Part shown: one piece after another, positions 42,582 through 53,900 of the stretch
Numbering within the stretch: position 1 is the first letter of the stretch
How the letters are laid out: each line of letters begins with the position of its first letter
Assembly: GCF_900105455.1 (NCBI RefSeq)
Contig: NZ_FNSF01000002.1
Coordinates: 427,501 to 491,500 of the forward strand
Direction of reading: 5' to 3'
DNA: 64,000 bases
Source of the DNA: Tenacibaculum sp. MAR_2009_124
GTDB lineage: Bacteria; Bacteroidota; Bacteroidia; Flavobacteriales; Flavobacteriaceae
Position numbers and translations under genes: made by a program
The notes under the pieces: model-generated
Seen by the model: only the letters and a program-made list of their open reading frames with translations
Databases searched by the model: none
What the model was told of the DNA's origin: nothing

Positions 42582-43250
42582 TTAAGACTTTAATATTTCT
42601 ATAAGATCTTCGTCTTTTTTAACGTTATATTTTCTGAACTTTCTTTTTTGATCTTCTTTTCCTAGTAATTTTAAAATTTTTGATTTTGAAGAAGGAAGTT
42701 TAATAAGTTTTCCATTTTGTATTAAATATCTACTGGATTTGGCGGAAACAGTTTGATGGTAAAGACCTAAAGATTGTTTTGAAGCTACTGAGTTCTTTTT
42801 TAAATAATAAAATTTGACCAGTTTTAATTTTTGATTTGAGAATAAGAGCTGATAGTATTTATTGTCAATGGGTAAATCAATGTCAGTTGGTTTGAAAATT
42901 TTTTGCTGGAAAGTAATGCTCTTTATGGAGTTTTTCTTTAATAGAATAACTTCATTATCAATAAAAATTTCCATTCTCTTGTCGTATACATTGTAGTTAC
43001 ATTCTTTAAAATTGAACGTTTTATTATCTATTGTTTGCACTTTACACTTATTCCATTCTTTAGAAAAATAGTAGGTTCCTTGCGATTTAACTGAATGTTC
43101 TCCGTTGTTGCGTGATTTTACTTTTATCATTGCAAAGTTTTCGAAGTTATTGTTAAATACTCCATTCGTAAATGGAACCGCTCTTCCTTGGGCATTTGAG
43201 TTTATCGAAATGCAAAAGATTGATAATAGTAGAATTAGTTTAGTTTTCAT
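42582..43250 (-). CDS. Secreted protein of unknown function
   Basis: I do not recognise this 222-residue protein. It has a clear signal peptide (MKTKLILLLSIFCISINSNA, cleavage before QGRA). The mature part is basic, with short beta-like stretches (GTYYFSKEWNKCKVQT, KRMEIFIDNEVILLKK) and a C-terminal charged region (KEDQKRKFRKYNVKKDEDL). There is no C-terminal type IX sorting signal. It sits alone between the DUF898 gene and the terminator of a susCD locus. Confidence 0.65.
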   Translation of the reverse strand: MKTKLILLLSIFCISINSNAQGRAVPFTNGVFNNNFENFAMIKVKSRNNGEHSVKSQGTYYFSKEWNKCKVQTIDNKTFNFKECNYNVYDKRMEIFIDNEVILLKKNSIKSITFQQKIFKPTDIDLPIDNKYYQLLFSNQKLKLVKFYYLKKNSVASKQSLGLYHQTVSAKSSRYLIQNGKLIKLPSSKSKILKLLGKEDQKRKFRKYNVKKDEDLIEILKS

Positions 43251-43279
43251 AGGTTATATAATCTGGGGTTATAAATTAA

Positions 43280-43306
43280 AAAGAGGAAGATATTAGCTTC
43301 CTCTTT
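43280..43306 (-). terminator. Terminator of the susC3-susD3 operon
   Basis: A 10-bp stem (AAAGAGGAAG / CTTCCTCTTT) with a 7-base loop is followed on the minus strand by TTTTTAATTT. It lies 31 bases past the lipoprotein stop. Confidence 0.82.
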
Positions 43307-43337
43307 ATTAAATTTAATAGTAAAAAAAGAGTTGTAT

Positions 43338-44480
43338 CTATTCGAGTATACTACCTTCTTTATAAGTAATATTTACTTCTTCGTTTCCATTTGTATAAAC
43401 GATGTCTCCGATTTTAATCATACCATAAAAAGTTGTACCGTCTCTCAAAATTTTATAAAGATAAATGTCGTTAAGTTCTAATGGTGTTATTGATGAAATG
43501 CTTGAGCCAGCATTAAAATCATCTCTTATCATGAATAAATCTCCCGCACTATAATAATCTTCTAAGTCCTGTCCAGATAGGTTGAGCTTTAAGAATGCAA
43601 TAGATCCAGCAGATGTTATAGTAGAGGCACTATAAGTAACTTCTGCGGTTGCCGATTCAGAGAAGCTAAATTCATTGTTGCTATTCGAAAAAAGATTATC
43701 TCCTGCCGTATTTGTTGTTTGTGTATTAATAGCAACAGAAGTTTCTATTGATTCAGAAATACTTCCTTTTTTAGCTGTTACTCTGTAGTATAGAGTATCT
43801 CCTATTTGTAAATTATACTCGTTTATATAAGCTAAAGTTTTTAGATCAATAATATCAGATTCAGTATTGAAAGAATTTCCTGTGTCAGAATAAGTTCCAT
43901 TGCTGTTTTTTTTCCATTCTACTATAACCTCATCAATCGAAGCCTTGGCTGTAAATATGTCATATGAAATTTCTTTTTTGACGGCATTGCCATTTTCATC
44001 AGGTTGATTATAAGGATTTTTATATTCAATTTCACTAACTTCTGTTTCTAAGGATAAGGCCTTTTTAACAGTAACAGGATGTTCGTTATCAATTGTTTTT
44101 CCATTTGATAATTCAGTAACTATTGATACATTAAAAACACCATAATCAACGGTATTTCCTTGATCGTCTTGAAATTGATTATATGGAGCTAAAGATGAAG
44201 CATTATAGGTAGCTTTTTCATCCGAGATTATTGAAGCATCCGAGACTCTGTTTCCATCTTTTAAAATGCTAATCGATTGGATCGAAATATTAGCGTCAGT
44301 GAATATTTTTAAATCGAGATCCTCATTAGTGTCAAAATTAGTAATACTAGAATTTACAGGTATTACATTCCCTCCTAAGTCATCAAAGTTATAGGGAGAT
44401 TCATTGGTGTCACAAGATGTTAGTACTAATAAGCTTAGGGCAGATGTTGCTAGTAAGCTTTTATAAATTGATTTTTTCAT
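43338..44480 (-). CDS. Surface lipoprotein linked to SusCD (SusE/F-like position)
   Basis: The 380-residue lipoprotein starts at 44480 (MKKSIYKSLLATSALSLLVL) with lipobox LTSC. The frame continues 9 codons upstream but overlaps susD3 without a signal. The mature protein is acidic and beta-rich with Ig-like stretches (LDLKIFTDANISIQSISILKDG, quoted in part as DANISIQSISILKDG). I recognise no named family. It lies 11 bases from the susD3 stop and precedes the terminator, so it is the third gene of a susCD operon, where SusE/F-type ligand-binding lipoproteins are usual. The role is inferred from position only. Confidence 0.72.
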   Translation of the reverse strand: MKKSIYKSLLATSALSLLVLTSCDTNESPYNFDDLGGNVIPVNSSITNFDTNEDLDLKIFTDANISIQSISILKDGNRVSDASIISDEKATYNASSLAPYNQFQDDQGNTVDYGVFNVSIVTELSNGKTIDNEHPVTVKKALSLETEVSEIEYKNPYNQPDENGNAVKKEISYDIFTAKASIDEVIVEWKKNSNGTYSDTGNSFNTESDIIDLKTLAYINEYNLQIGDTLYYRVTAKKGSISESIETSVAINTQTTNTAGDNLFSNSNNEFSFSESATAEVTYSASTITSAGSIAFLKLNLSGQDLEDYYSAGDLFMIRDDFNAGSSISSITPLELNDIYLYKILRDGTTFYGMIKIGDIVYTNGNEEVNITYKEGSILE

Positions 44481-44491
44481 TGTCCTAATTT

Positions 44492-45928
44492 TTAATTTAT
44501 ATCCCAAAATAACTTATTCGTTTTAGTATCTCCACCGATTGCACTAGAAGCTGAACTGTATTGGGCTCCATTTAATGTAGCTTCTGAAACAGGGTATAAA
44601 AACCTTGTAGGGATATCTGCAGAGGTCATGCCAGCTGGAATATTTAATGTTGGTTGATCAAAAACTCTCCAAGTTGTCCAACCTTCAAAACCGTTGTTAT
44701 ACATAGCAATCCATTTTTGAGTTGCTATTTTTTGTTTCCAGTCTCCAGCAGCAGTTGTATAAGCAACACTTGCTTGAGTAAGATAAGCAGTAGCTTCAGC
44801 TGCTGATTTTTCCCATTCAAGAATTGAAGTCGTAATACCAGCGTTATAATATTCTTCAATAGTATTTGATACTGTATAAGATCTTGCCGCTGCTTCTGCT
44901 AATAAGAAGTTTACTTCAGCAGCAGTAATAATATTACCTACTAAATCAGGTTGTTTCATTAAATTAGAAATAGCAGAAGCACCACCTGGCGAATTGGCAC
45001 TTCCGTAAGTTCCTCCAGTATATATTCCACTTAGCATTTCATAATAAGAACTTAAACGAGGATCGTTTAACGGATTCATCGCATCTACTAAGGTGTTAGC
45101 AGCAACAAAATCATTTCTTCCACTCTGAACTAAGGCTACCCAAAGAGGATTTGTGTTTGGAGCCGAAGAGAGGTACTTGATCCCAAAATTATCATTATTA
45201 GAAAGAATTGGTCCAGCTGAAGCAGCCTCCTCAGCTTTTTGTTGTGATAAAGCAGGGTTGCTATCAGCAATACGCATTGCCAATCTTAATTTTAAAGAAA
45301 TGGCTGCTTTTTTCCATTTGTTAACATCACCTTGATAAATTGGGTCTTGAGCACTTGAAAAGCCAGCTCCTGTTCCAATTTTAGAAATTGCATCATCTAA
45401 TCTAGTAAGTAAATCTGTGTAAATTGTTTCTGCGTCATCATATGCAGGGGTCGGATTTAAAGGGTCTAGTGCTTCTGTATATGGAATATTACCAAAAGTA
45501 TCTACCAATATAGAATAAGCGTAAACCTCTACAAAGTTAATGATCCCAAGCTTGTTTGGTAGGTCTGTTTGTAAAGTAGCATCTATAGAGGCCTCTTTGG
45601 CTAATAATTCTTTGGCTCCTTTTAAATCTTGTAGTACATCCCTGTATAGAGTATTCCATATACTTCCTCCGATATTTCTAGTTACCTGATTATATTGACT
45701 TTCATCAGGATAGGTAGTTTGAGCAAAATATTGAGCATATAGCCTAAATACATTATTGTTTACACTGGTAGAGTTCATTAAATCAAATAGGTTTCTAACC
45801 CCATTTGTAAACAACCCAGATGCAGGAACAGTACTTGGGCTTTTAGTGTCAATGTTCAAGCTTTCATCTACTTCGCAAGAGGTAAATGCAATCATCAAAC
45901 AAATTGCTGAAATTATATATTTTTTCAT
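44492..45928 (-). CDS. SusD/RagB-family outer-membrane lipoprotein (SusD-like_2, copy 3)
   Basis: The 478-residue lipoprotein has lipobox IAFTSC (Cys18). It fits the SusD-like_2 pattern: LNIDTKSPSTVPASGLF, RLYAQYFAQTTYPDESQY, IWNTLYRDVLQDLKGAKELL, INFVEVYAYSILVDTFGNIPY and AEVNFLLAEAAARSY. It ends with PTRFLYPVSE and LFWDIN, matching the end of SusD copy 2 (PTRFLYPQTE, VDWDTN). It pairs with susC3 upstream (11-base gap), which has a frameshift, so this SusD may lack a full-length partner unless the frameshift is a sequence error or corrected by slippage. Confidence 0.9.
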   Translation of the reverse strand: MKKYIISAICLMIAFTSCEVDESLNIDTKSPSTVPASGLFTNGVRNLFDLMNSTSVNNNVFRLYAQYFAQTTYPDESQYNQVTRNIGGSIWNTLYRDVLQDLKGAKELLAKEASIDATLQTDLPNKLGIINFVEVYAYSILVDTFGNIPYTEALDPLNPTPAYDDAETIYTDLLTRLDDAISKIGTGAGFSSAQDPIYQGDVNKWKKAAISLKLRLAMRIADSNPALSQQKAEEAASAGPILSNNDNFGIKYLSSAPNTNPLWVALVQSGRNDFVAANTLVDAMNPLNDPRLSSYYEMLSGIYTGGTYGSANSPGGASAISNLMKQPDLVGNIITAAEVNFLLAEAAARSYTVSNTIEEYYNAGITTSILEWEKSAAEATAYLTQASVAYTTAAGDWKQKIATQKWIAMYNNGFEGWTTWRVFDQPTLNIPAGMTSADIPTRFLYPVSEATLNGAQYSSASSAIGGDTKTNKLFWDIN

Positions 45929-45939
45929 GATTTCTTTTT

Positions 45940-48900
45940 TTAAAATTCAAAGTTTAAGTTTAAACCAATGGTTCTTAACGTAGGGAAAGAACCTGATAAA
46001 TAACCTTGAGCATTTCCTGCTCCTAAACCAGATTCAGGGTCAGCAAATGGTACATTTTTATGGATTATCCATAAATTTCGTCCTACTAAAGAAAGATTCG
46101 CATTACTTATGGCTCCGTTGAATAGGTTGTCAACTGGTAGGCGATATGTCAATGCTAATTCACGTAATTTTACATATGAAGCATCGTAAATCGTTAAAGC
46201 AGCTGGGTTTCTTGAAGAGTTACCCCAATAGAATACACCCGCATAGTAATCGGCTCTAGCTCTTATTGTATTAGTACTTCCATCCTCTAAAACCCCTGGG
46301 TTAATGACACCTCCTCCATTGGCAAGTGTGTTTCTCAAGGGATTGCCAAGGTCGTTTAATCCAGCTGTATAATAGGGAAGACCAGTTCCTTGACCGTAAT
46401 GAGTATCTAAAGAATAAACATCACCACCTTTCTGAATATCAATTAAGAAGTTTAATGTAAAATCTTTGTATTTTAAGGTATTTGTAACCCCCCAGTCCAC
46501 TCTGGATTAGCATTACCAATAACCTGATCCGCTACGGCAACATAATATCCGCTATCATCTACTATTTTTTGTCCATTTTCGTGATATTTAAAACCAGTAC
46601 CTCTAATTGTTCCATAAGGTTGCCCAACTGTAGCGTTTACTGAAATACCACCTTGAAAACTATTTAATACTAAATTTTCTTGATCACCGTATAATTCCAT
46701 TACTAAGTTTTCATTTTTTGCCCAGTTAACAGCAATATTCCATGAAAAGTTATCATTTGAAATTGGAGTAGCTTTTAAACCAATTTCAATACCTTTGTTT
46801 TGAATTGTTCCAGCATTAACCCATCTTCTGGTGAAGCCTGTAGATGCTGTTGTTTGAACTGGCATTAGTTGGTTTTCAGTACGCTTTCTGTACCAGGTGA
46901 AATCTAAAGCAACTTTATTATTGAATAGTCTAGATTCTAAACCAAGTTCAATTTCTTTGGTTCTTTCAGGAACCAAATCTGAATTTTGTTTAGTGCCAGG
47001 GAATGAGAATAAAGCTGAATCACCAAAATTATTGTTAGTTGCAAATGTATCAAAAACATTGTTTGCAGGAAGGTCATTACCAACTTCAGCATAACCAGCG
47101 CGAACTTTTCCAAAGCTCAGCCAATCGACATCTCTCATTAACTCAGAGAAGATAAAACTTGAACTTAAGGCGAAATAATTATAAGCATTATTACCTTCAG
47201 GGAGTGCCGAAGAAACATCATAACGATCTGTAAAATCGAAATAAACCATATCTTTATATCCAAATGTTCCTTGGATATAGTACCCATTTACTTGCTTCTG
47301 ATTTAAAATTTCTATAGGTTTAGGATTAGGGTTTTTCGAATTACTTAATGCGTAAAATTCAGGAACAGTTAAGCCACCAGCTGTAGATTGATGCAAGAAA
47401 TCATAAGTTTCTCTTCTTACGTTAATACCAGCAACTCCATTAAGGCTTAAATCTTCGGTTAAATCTTTACTGAAGTTAAACATTAAATCGTAATTGTACT
47501 CACTGAACTTAACGTCTTTTCTATCGTAACCAGAGCTTTCGCTATCTCCTAAAATCCCAAAGGCAGTTGCAACTGATCCATTGGCTCTTCTTTCTTCTCT
47601 TAATTCAGTATAGGTGTCTACCGAAGCTTTACCTGTGGCACTTAACCAATCATTAATAGTGTAAGTGGCAAAAACATTTCCTACAAAACGATTTCTTCTA
47701 TCTGTTTGGAAGTTTCTATACCTTGTCCAGTAGGGATTGTCCCAGTAATGTGGCTGTAAAACACCTTTACCTCCAGGTAACGCACCTTCGTGATTCCATG
47801 AATAGTTTTTTTCAGTTTGCTCGTAAATTTTTCTTTGCTCATCAATATCAACATTTACTTGCCACCATTGTCTGAATTGAGACATTAAGTTATCACTATA
47901 TCCAGTTGAATTTCTACCTTTCGTTCTTTGAACAATGAACGTTCCGTTGGCGCCAACATCAATTTTATCATTAACTTTTAATGTTCCGTTCATGTTGAAC
48001 GTATTTTTGTTAATTTTTGAGTTTGGTAGCATTCCTGTAGCATCGAAATTTGTATACCCTAATCTATAGGTCATTTTATCGTTTCCACCAGTAAATGCTA
48101 TGGAATTATTGTACTGAAATGAAGTTTCAAAGAAATCTGCAGGTGTAGCATTTCCAGCTAAATAAGGTGTTGCTTTTTGATAGTTTCTATGTTCAGGAAC
48201 GAAGGAATCCCATTGATAAACTAAACTACCATCTAATGGAGCACCATAAGAAGCATCATCATAAGTTGGTACAGCTAAATCAGCCGTTCCGTCTCCGTTT
48301 ACATCAATATCTTCGAAGTAACCTGTACTACCATAATAAGGACCGTAACCGGCACCATATTTATCTTGATATTCTAGGAAAGTAGAACGATCAATGGCTC
48401 CTATTGTTGTGCTCGAAGCAACGTTGATCTTAGAAACTCCTGATTTACCTCTTTTGGTTGTAATGATTACAACACCATTGGCTCCACGCGAACCATAAAT
48501 AGCTGATGCAGCGGCTCCTTTTAATATGTTGATAGATTCAACATCATCTGGGTTAATGTCAGATGCAGCATTACCATAATCATAACCTTTACCACCTCCT
48601 GCTTGGTTAGCAGTGTTGTTGATTCTGTTAGACATTGGTATTCCGTCAATAACAAAAAGAGGTTGATTATTACCCGTTAGGGAACTTACTCCTCTAATAA
48701 GAAAGTTGGCTGATCCTCCGAAGTTATTATTGGCTTTAATTTGTACACCACTAACTTTACCACTTAATGAGTTTACAACGTTATCAAGTCTTACTGTAGA
48801 GACTTCTTTGCCTCCAACTTCTTGAGATGAATAACCTAAACTTTTCTTGGCTCTTTTGATCCCGAGTGAGGTTACTACGACTTCGTCTAAAACGTTATCA

Positions 48901-49187
48901 CTTGCCATTACAACATTGATTGTGTTGGCTGTTCCAATGATTCTTTCAATAGTTTCCATTCCAACAAAACTGAAGACTAATACGTCTCCTGATTTTGCAA
49001 GGATAGAATACTTTCCATCGAAATCAGTTTCGGTTCCTTTGGTAGTCCCCTTTTTTAAAACGGTTACCCCAGGTAGTGGACCAGATTCATCTGAGACAAT
49101 ACCCGAAATCGTTTTTTCTTGTGCATACGAGAGTTGCACTACTAACGCTAGTAGAAGCGTTAGTAATCCGTTAAACTTTGTTTTCAT
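45940..49187 (-). pseudogene. SusC/RagA-family TonB-dependent transporter (copy 3), frameshifted in a G6 run
   Basis: The gene has a signal peptide (MKTKFNGLLTLLLALVVQLSYAQ, quoted in part), a CarboxypepD_reg-like domain, the plug (FLIRGVSSLTGNNQPLFVID, INILKGAAASAIYGSRGANG) and a barrel. The start is the ATG at 49187. The first frame stops after about 904 residues, at NPEWTGG, and the remaining 180 residues continue in another frame as VTNTLKYKDFTLNFLI. The break lies in a run of six G (plus-strand C at 46488-46493); seven would restore one frame of about 1,082 codons with a normal SusC sequence ending in LNLNFEF. It could be a sequencing error, a real inactivation or slipped-strand phase variation. 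The matching susD follows after 11 bases. Confidence 0.88.
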
Positions 49188-49603
49188 TGCGTAATTGTTT
49201 GAATTAATTGATTCAAAAGTCTTAAAATAAATTTTAAGAAGCAAAGAAAACGTTAACTAAATGATAATTTTAACGTGTTTATGCTGTGTTTATTGGAGTT
49301 GTTTTGGTTTTTTGGTCTTGTTTTTAGGGATATGGTAATATGTTAACATTTATTATAATAATGTAAAGGTATAAACATTAATTTGTTGATGTTGTGGTTT
49401 TTACTTGTTTTAAGGTTCAAGATGGATGCTCTAAAGTCAAAAATAGAGTTAACCGATTATGATGTTATTATTGAAAGTTTAGTTGTGAGGGTTTGAGTAT
49501 GTTTTTTTATTTGAGGAGATTTATAATTTTTCATTAAAAAAGAAAAACACCTTAAAGACTTTTCTTTAAGGCGTTTTGTATTTAGTTGTATAATGAGATT
49601 TTC
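49188..49603. other. 416-bp gap between susD2 and susC3
   Basis: No supported frame. The right part is the leader of susC3; the left part holds the terminator of the copy 2 operon. The leader shares TTTAAGACTTTT and AAACAATTA with the leader of susC2. Confidence 0.5.
49544..49577 (-). terminator. Terminator of the susC2-susD2 operon
   Basis: An 8-bp perfect stem (CCTTAAAG / CTTTAAGG) is extended across one mismatch to about 13 pairs, with a 6-base loop and T runs on the minus strand. It lies 27 bases past the susD2 stop. Confidence 0.85.
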
Positions 49604-50929
49604 TTAGTTGGTATCCCAGTCAACTTTATCGGTTACAGTAACCGAAGGTGTGTTAGAGTTAAGTTGATTCTCAGTTTGAGGATATAAGAATCTAGTTGGA
49701 ATTGCTACACCATTGTTTGGAGTTAAAGCAGGGAATCCAGTTCTTCTCCAATCTGAATATGCTTCAGGATCAGTGTACAACGCTAACCACTTTTGAGTGA
49801 TTATATTTTCTAAGGTAAGATCAGCTGCTGGGTTTACGGCATCTTGAGCAGTATAAGCTGCATAATCTGCACTAAGTCCCATGCCGTTAAAAGAGCTATT
49901 GATTCCAGCTAGATAAGCGGTTCTAATATCTGCTTGACTTCCTCCTGATTGTAAAAGAGCTTCAGCCTTAGCAAACATTAATTCAGTATAACTAACTAAA
50001 GGTAAAGATCTTCCTGCAGTAAAATACTCATGAGTATCAGTATCTGCTAAGAAAGTAGATGTACCGTCTCCGTCGTATTTGTCAAGCCTTGGATCAGAAA
50101 GATTTGTCATTACAGTATTCATTGTTGAATTGAATCCGATATCTCCTCTATCTCTGTTAAACTGGTACCAAGGACCAGCAGTAGTCGCTCCATCTACAAA
50201 ATCAAAAGTCATGTCTTCAGATTCAGAACTAAATGCATTATCAATAGAGGTAATAGCATTGTTATAGTTGTTACTATCAAGTAAACTTTGATGTAAATAA
50301 GCTCTTGCTTGAATAGCATGAGTTGCTTTCATCCATGCAGCTGTATTTCCTCCATAAATTAAGTCACCGCTAAGTGCTAATCCTCCATCAGAAGATCCTA
50401 AAGAGGTTCTAGCTTCTGTTAAAAGTTTATGTACTTCCGTAAAAATATCAGCTTGAGAATCAAATGTAGGTTGAAGGTTAGCAACACCACTCAATCCATT
50501 TGAATAAGGAATACTATTCCAGAAATCCGTCATTAATAATAAAGAGAAAGCTTTTAAAGCTTTTCCAACTCCTATATAATGATTGTATCCAGCAGTTTCA
50601 GATTGCTCAATCATAATATTTAAGTTGTTTAAAACATCAACATAAAGTAATTGCCAGTCAGAATCAAAGTTCGCAGCGATTAAAACATAGTTGTTAAAAG
50701 AAGCCCATTGTCTGTCCATTCCTTCAACTTGTTGAACAAAAAGACCAGAGTATCTTGAAAAGTTACCACCGTATTGGTATGCAATAACCGTTTCAGCAGG
50801 AGCTAATAAGGCTGCAGGAGAAACTGAGGTAGGATCATTCGGGTTTTCATTAGTCCCTTTAAGGAATTCTTCACACGAACTCATTGTAAACATAGTGAAG
50901 ATTAATCCCAGTATATATATTTTTTTCAT
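49604..50929 (-). CDS. SusD/RagB-family outer-membrane lipoprotein (SusD-like_2, copy 2)
   Basis: The 441-residue lipoprotein has the signal MKKIYILGLIFTMFTMSSC (Cys19). The pattern is that of SusD-like_2: NENPNDPTSVSPAALLAPAE, SRYSGLFVQQVEGMDRQW, LLYVDVLNNLNIMIEQSE, GVGKALKAFSLLLMTDFWNSIPY and YTELMFAKAEALLQSG. The C-terminus PTRFLYPQTENQLN matches copy 3, so copies 2 and 3 are related duplicates, different from the classical SusD of copy 1. It lies 12 bases after the susC2 stop. No degradative enzymes are linked, which points to import of small molecules or peptides rather than a defined polysaccharide; this is inference. Confidence 0.91.
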   Translation of the reverse strand: MKKIYILGLIFTMFTMSSCEEFLKGTNENPNDPTSVSPAALLAPAETVIAYQYGGNFSRYSGLFVQQVEGMDRQWASFNNYVLIAANFDSDWQLLYVDVLNNLNIMIEQSETAGYNHYIGVGKALKAFSLLLMTDFWNSIPYSNGLSGVANLQPTFDSQADIFTEVHKLLTEARTSLGSSDGGLALSGDLIYGGNTAAWMKATHAIQARAYLHQSLLDSNNYNNAITSIDNAFSSESEDMTFDFVDGATTAGPWYQFNRDRGDIGFNSTMNTVMTNLSDPRLDKYDGDGTSTFLADTDTHEYFTAGRSLPLVSYTELMFAKAEALLQSGGSQADIRTAYLAGINSSFNGMGLSADYAAYTAQDAVNPAADLTLENIITQKWLALYTDPEAYSDWRRTGFPALTPNNGVAIPTRFLYPQTENQLNSNTPSVTVTDKVDWDTN

Positions 50930-50941
50930 TTCTTTCGTTTT

Positions 50942-53900
50942 TTAAAAAGTTACATTTACACCGAAACCAAAAGACTTAGTTCCTGGGTTGTTGAAATAAT
51001 CTACTCCTTGTGCGTTACTTCCAGCACCAGTTAAACTTGTTTCAGGATCAACACCTCTATAAGGAGTGTCAAGCCATAAATTATTACCACTAAATGTTAG
51101 AATGATACTATCGAAATAGCTGCTATTAAGATCTTGAGTTAAATCATAACTTAGGTTTAATGTTCTTAGTCTTATCCAAGAAGTATCTTGAATAAAGGCC
51201 TCGTCAACGCTACCAAAACCACTTAATCCACTTGATTGATAGTAGTATTGGTCAATTGTAGCAACAATATCATTAGGAGATCCATCAGATTGTTTAACTC
51301 CTTCAATAACTAATTGCTCGCCCCTGTTTTCTGTAATTTCTGATCTACCGAAGAAACTTAAAGCCCACTCGGTTCCATTCCACATTTCTCCTCCTTCTTT
51401 CCATTCTAGCAAGAAGTTCAATGACCAGTTTTTATAGGTAAAAGTATTATTGAATCCCAGCGTAAAATCGGGTGTAGGATCACCAATAACCTTTAAATCA
51501 GGGTCAGCGATTTGTAAACCATAATTAGCACTGTTAGGATCATCGTCAATAAGAATATTACCGTTATCATCACGTAAGAAAGATCCACCAAAAATTTGAC
51601 CATATCTTTCACCTGGTATGTTGTAAATAACAAATCCTCCTATAAATTGGTTTTCAACTCCATCGGCTAATTTATTTACAATCGTTTCACTCTTATCAAA
51701 GTTAATTCCAAGATTCCATTTAAAATCTTCTTTGTCAATAATTTTAGCATTAATAGTGGCTTCGTATCCAGTAGTTTCCAGCTCTCCTGAGTTTAAGAAG
51801 CTTGAAGTATATCCAGTAGAGTTTGCGATTGGTACTGCTAAAATTTGATCTTCAGCAAGTCTATTATAGTATGCAAAATCTAAAGTGATTCTGTTGTTGA
51901 ACATTCTTAAATCTGTCCCGATTTCATAAGATGTTACGGTCGAAGGAACAAGATTATTGTTGCCTAAGGTATTGTCGATTTGGAAACCAGCATTCCCACT
52001 ATATGGGAAGTTGTATCCATTGGCCCATCCGTCGCTGAAAGAAGCTGTTTCGTAAGCTGTAGAAGTTGCGTATGGAGAAGGAGCTCCAGCACCAACTTGT
52101 GCCCAAGATAATCTTAATTTACCAAAATTAAGGAAATTATCTTCTCCTGTTAGCTCAGAGAAAACGAATCCTAGGTTGGCTGAAGGGTAGAATAAGGCAA
52201 GATCGTCTAAATTAAAGTTAACAGGGTCTTCTAGTGTTGATAAGTAATCTTGTCTTCCTGTTACAGTTAGGTATAACATTCTCTTATAGTTAAAGTCGAG
52301 TTGACCATAAAAACCTATGTTCTTTTCTCTAAACAAATCGTGATCCGCAATTACTGTTGAAGCATTTGTTATGTTATCAAACCCTTTAATACCAAGATCG
52401 TCTCCTTGGGTATAGTTTCTAGTATATTGTTCGGAATAAATGTTAGCCCCTAAAATATATCCCATATTAAAATCTTCAGTAACATCGAAGTTTCCATTTA
52501 AGTTGAAGTAACTATCCATATGTCTGTAGTTATAATCATCTAAGAATATAGTACCTGCTGGAGATGTTCTTGATCCAATATCAAAAAACTGTTTTCTTGT
52601 GTCAGCATAAGTATCAAGACCAATATTAGCGTTGAAGCTCATCCAGTCCGTTACTTTATAGTCAATACCTAAACTTGCAGTAAACCTGTTTACTTCATCA
52701 GTGTAGGGAGTATTATTGATTACCCAATATGGGTTGTCATATCCACCACCACCACGGTAATTTCTTTGAGATCCATCTTCAAATTCATAAGCAGAAACTT
52801 GATTATCTGCGTTAGAAAAGCCATTTGAGTTGTCAAAAGAATTAGGTGTTCTTAAAAGCCCTAACATAATACCTGAAGTATTACTACCTTGCTGAATTCT
52901 ATAAGAATCGGAGTTGGTATAGGTACCAGATAAAGTAACATTTAGTCTGTCATTTACTTTAGCTGATCCTGAGAAATTTAACGTTCTTCTATTAAATTCA
53001 TTCTTAGGAATAATACCTTCTTCTTTAAAGTCAGAATAAGACATTCTGAAAGTTGTTTTTTCTCCACCTCCTGATAAAGAAACCGAGTTTTCAAAAGTTG
53101 CTCCAGTTTGGAAAACTTCTAAAACGTCATAAGGTTGGAATTTTTTTAATGATCCAGTCGTGTTTCCTACAACAATCCTACCGTTTTTGTCATAGTCATA
53201 TGAAGACCCATCCCAGTATAAATTATCTTTGTTTGGACCCCAGCTACCACTAGTTCCAGTTTCTGGACCACTCCAAACTCCATTACTACCTTGAACGAAG
53301 GTGTTTTGAAGTTTAGGAAATCTATTAGCTTCAGAAAAAGTAACATTCGATCTAAGGTTAACCTTAATTTTTCCAGATTTACCTTTTTTTGTGGTAATTA
53401 CAATTACACCATTACCTCCTTCAACACCGTATAATGCAGCAGCAGCGGCACCTTTAAGAACGTTAATAGATTCAACATCGGCTGGGTTAATATCCATACC
53501 CCTGTTTGATCCTGCAACACCAGCAACTCTAGATTCAGTATTAAACTGAGAGTTATTGATTCTTACACCATCTACGATAAGCAGAGCTTGGTTATCTCCG
53601 TTAAGAGAAGTTTGACCTCTAATTACAATTCTACTACCGGCACCGGCAGAACCAGAAGCGTTTATAACTTGTACCCCAGATGCTTGACCTGTTAAGGCAG
53701 ATATTGCGTCGTTCGCATTTGAATTGTTTATAGTTTCGGCACCAACTTGTTGGACTGCGTAACCAACAGCTCTGGTGTCCTTTTTAATACCTAAGGCTGT
53801 AACCACTACTTCATCAAGGATGTTGTCTCCTTCCATAGTTACATTCATTGTGTTTGAGGCACCAACCGTTTTTTCAACAGTTGTCATTCCTACAAAACTG

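Noticed and set aside
48847..49194. 115-codon plus-strand frame antisense to susC3, resembling another at 53775-54122
   Set aside because: The two look alike only because the sense strands encode nearly identical SusC N-termini; they have no start context or promoter.
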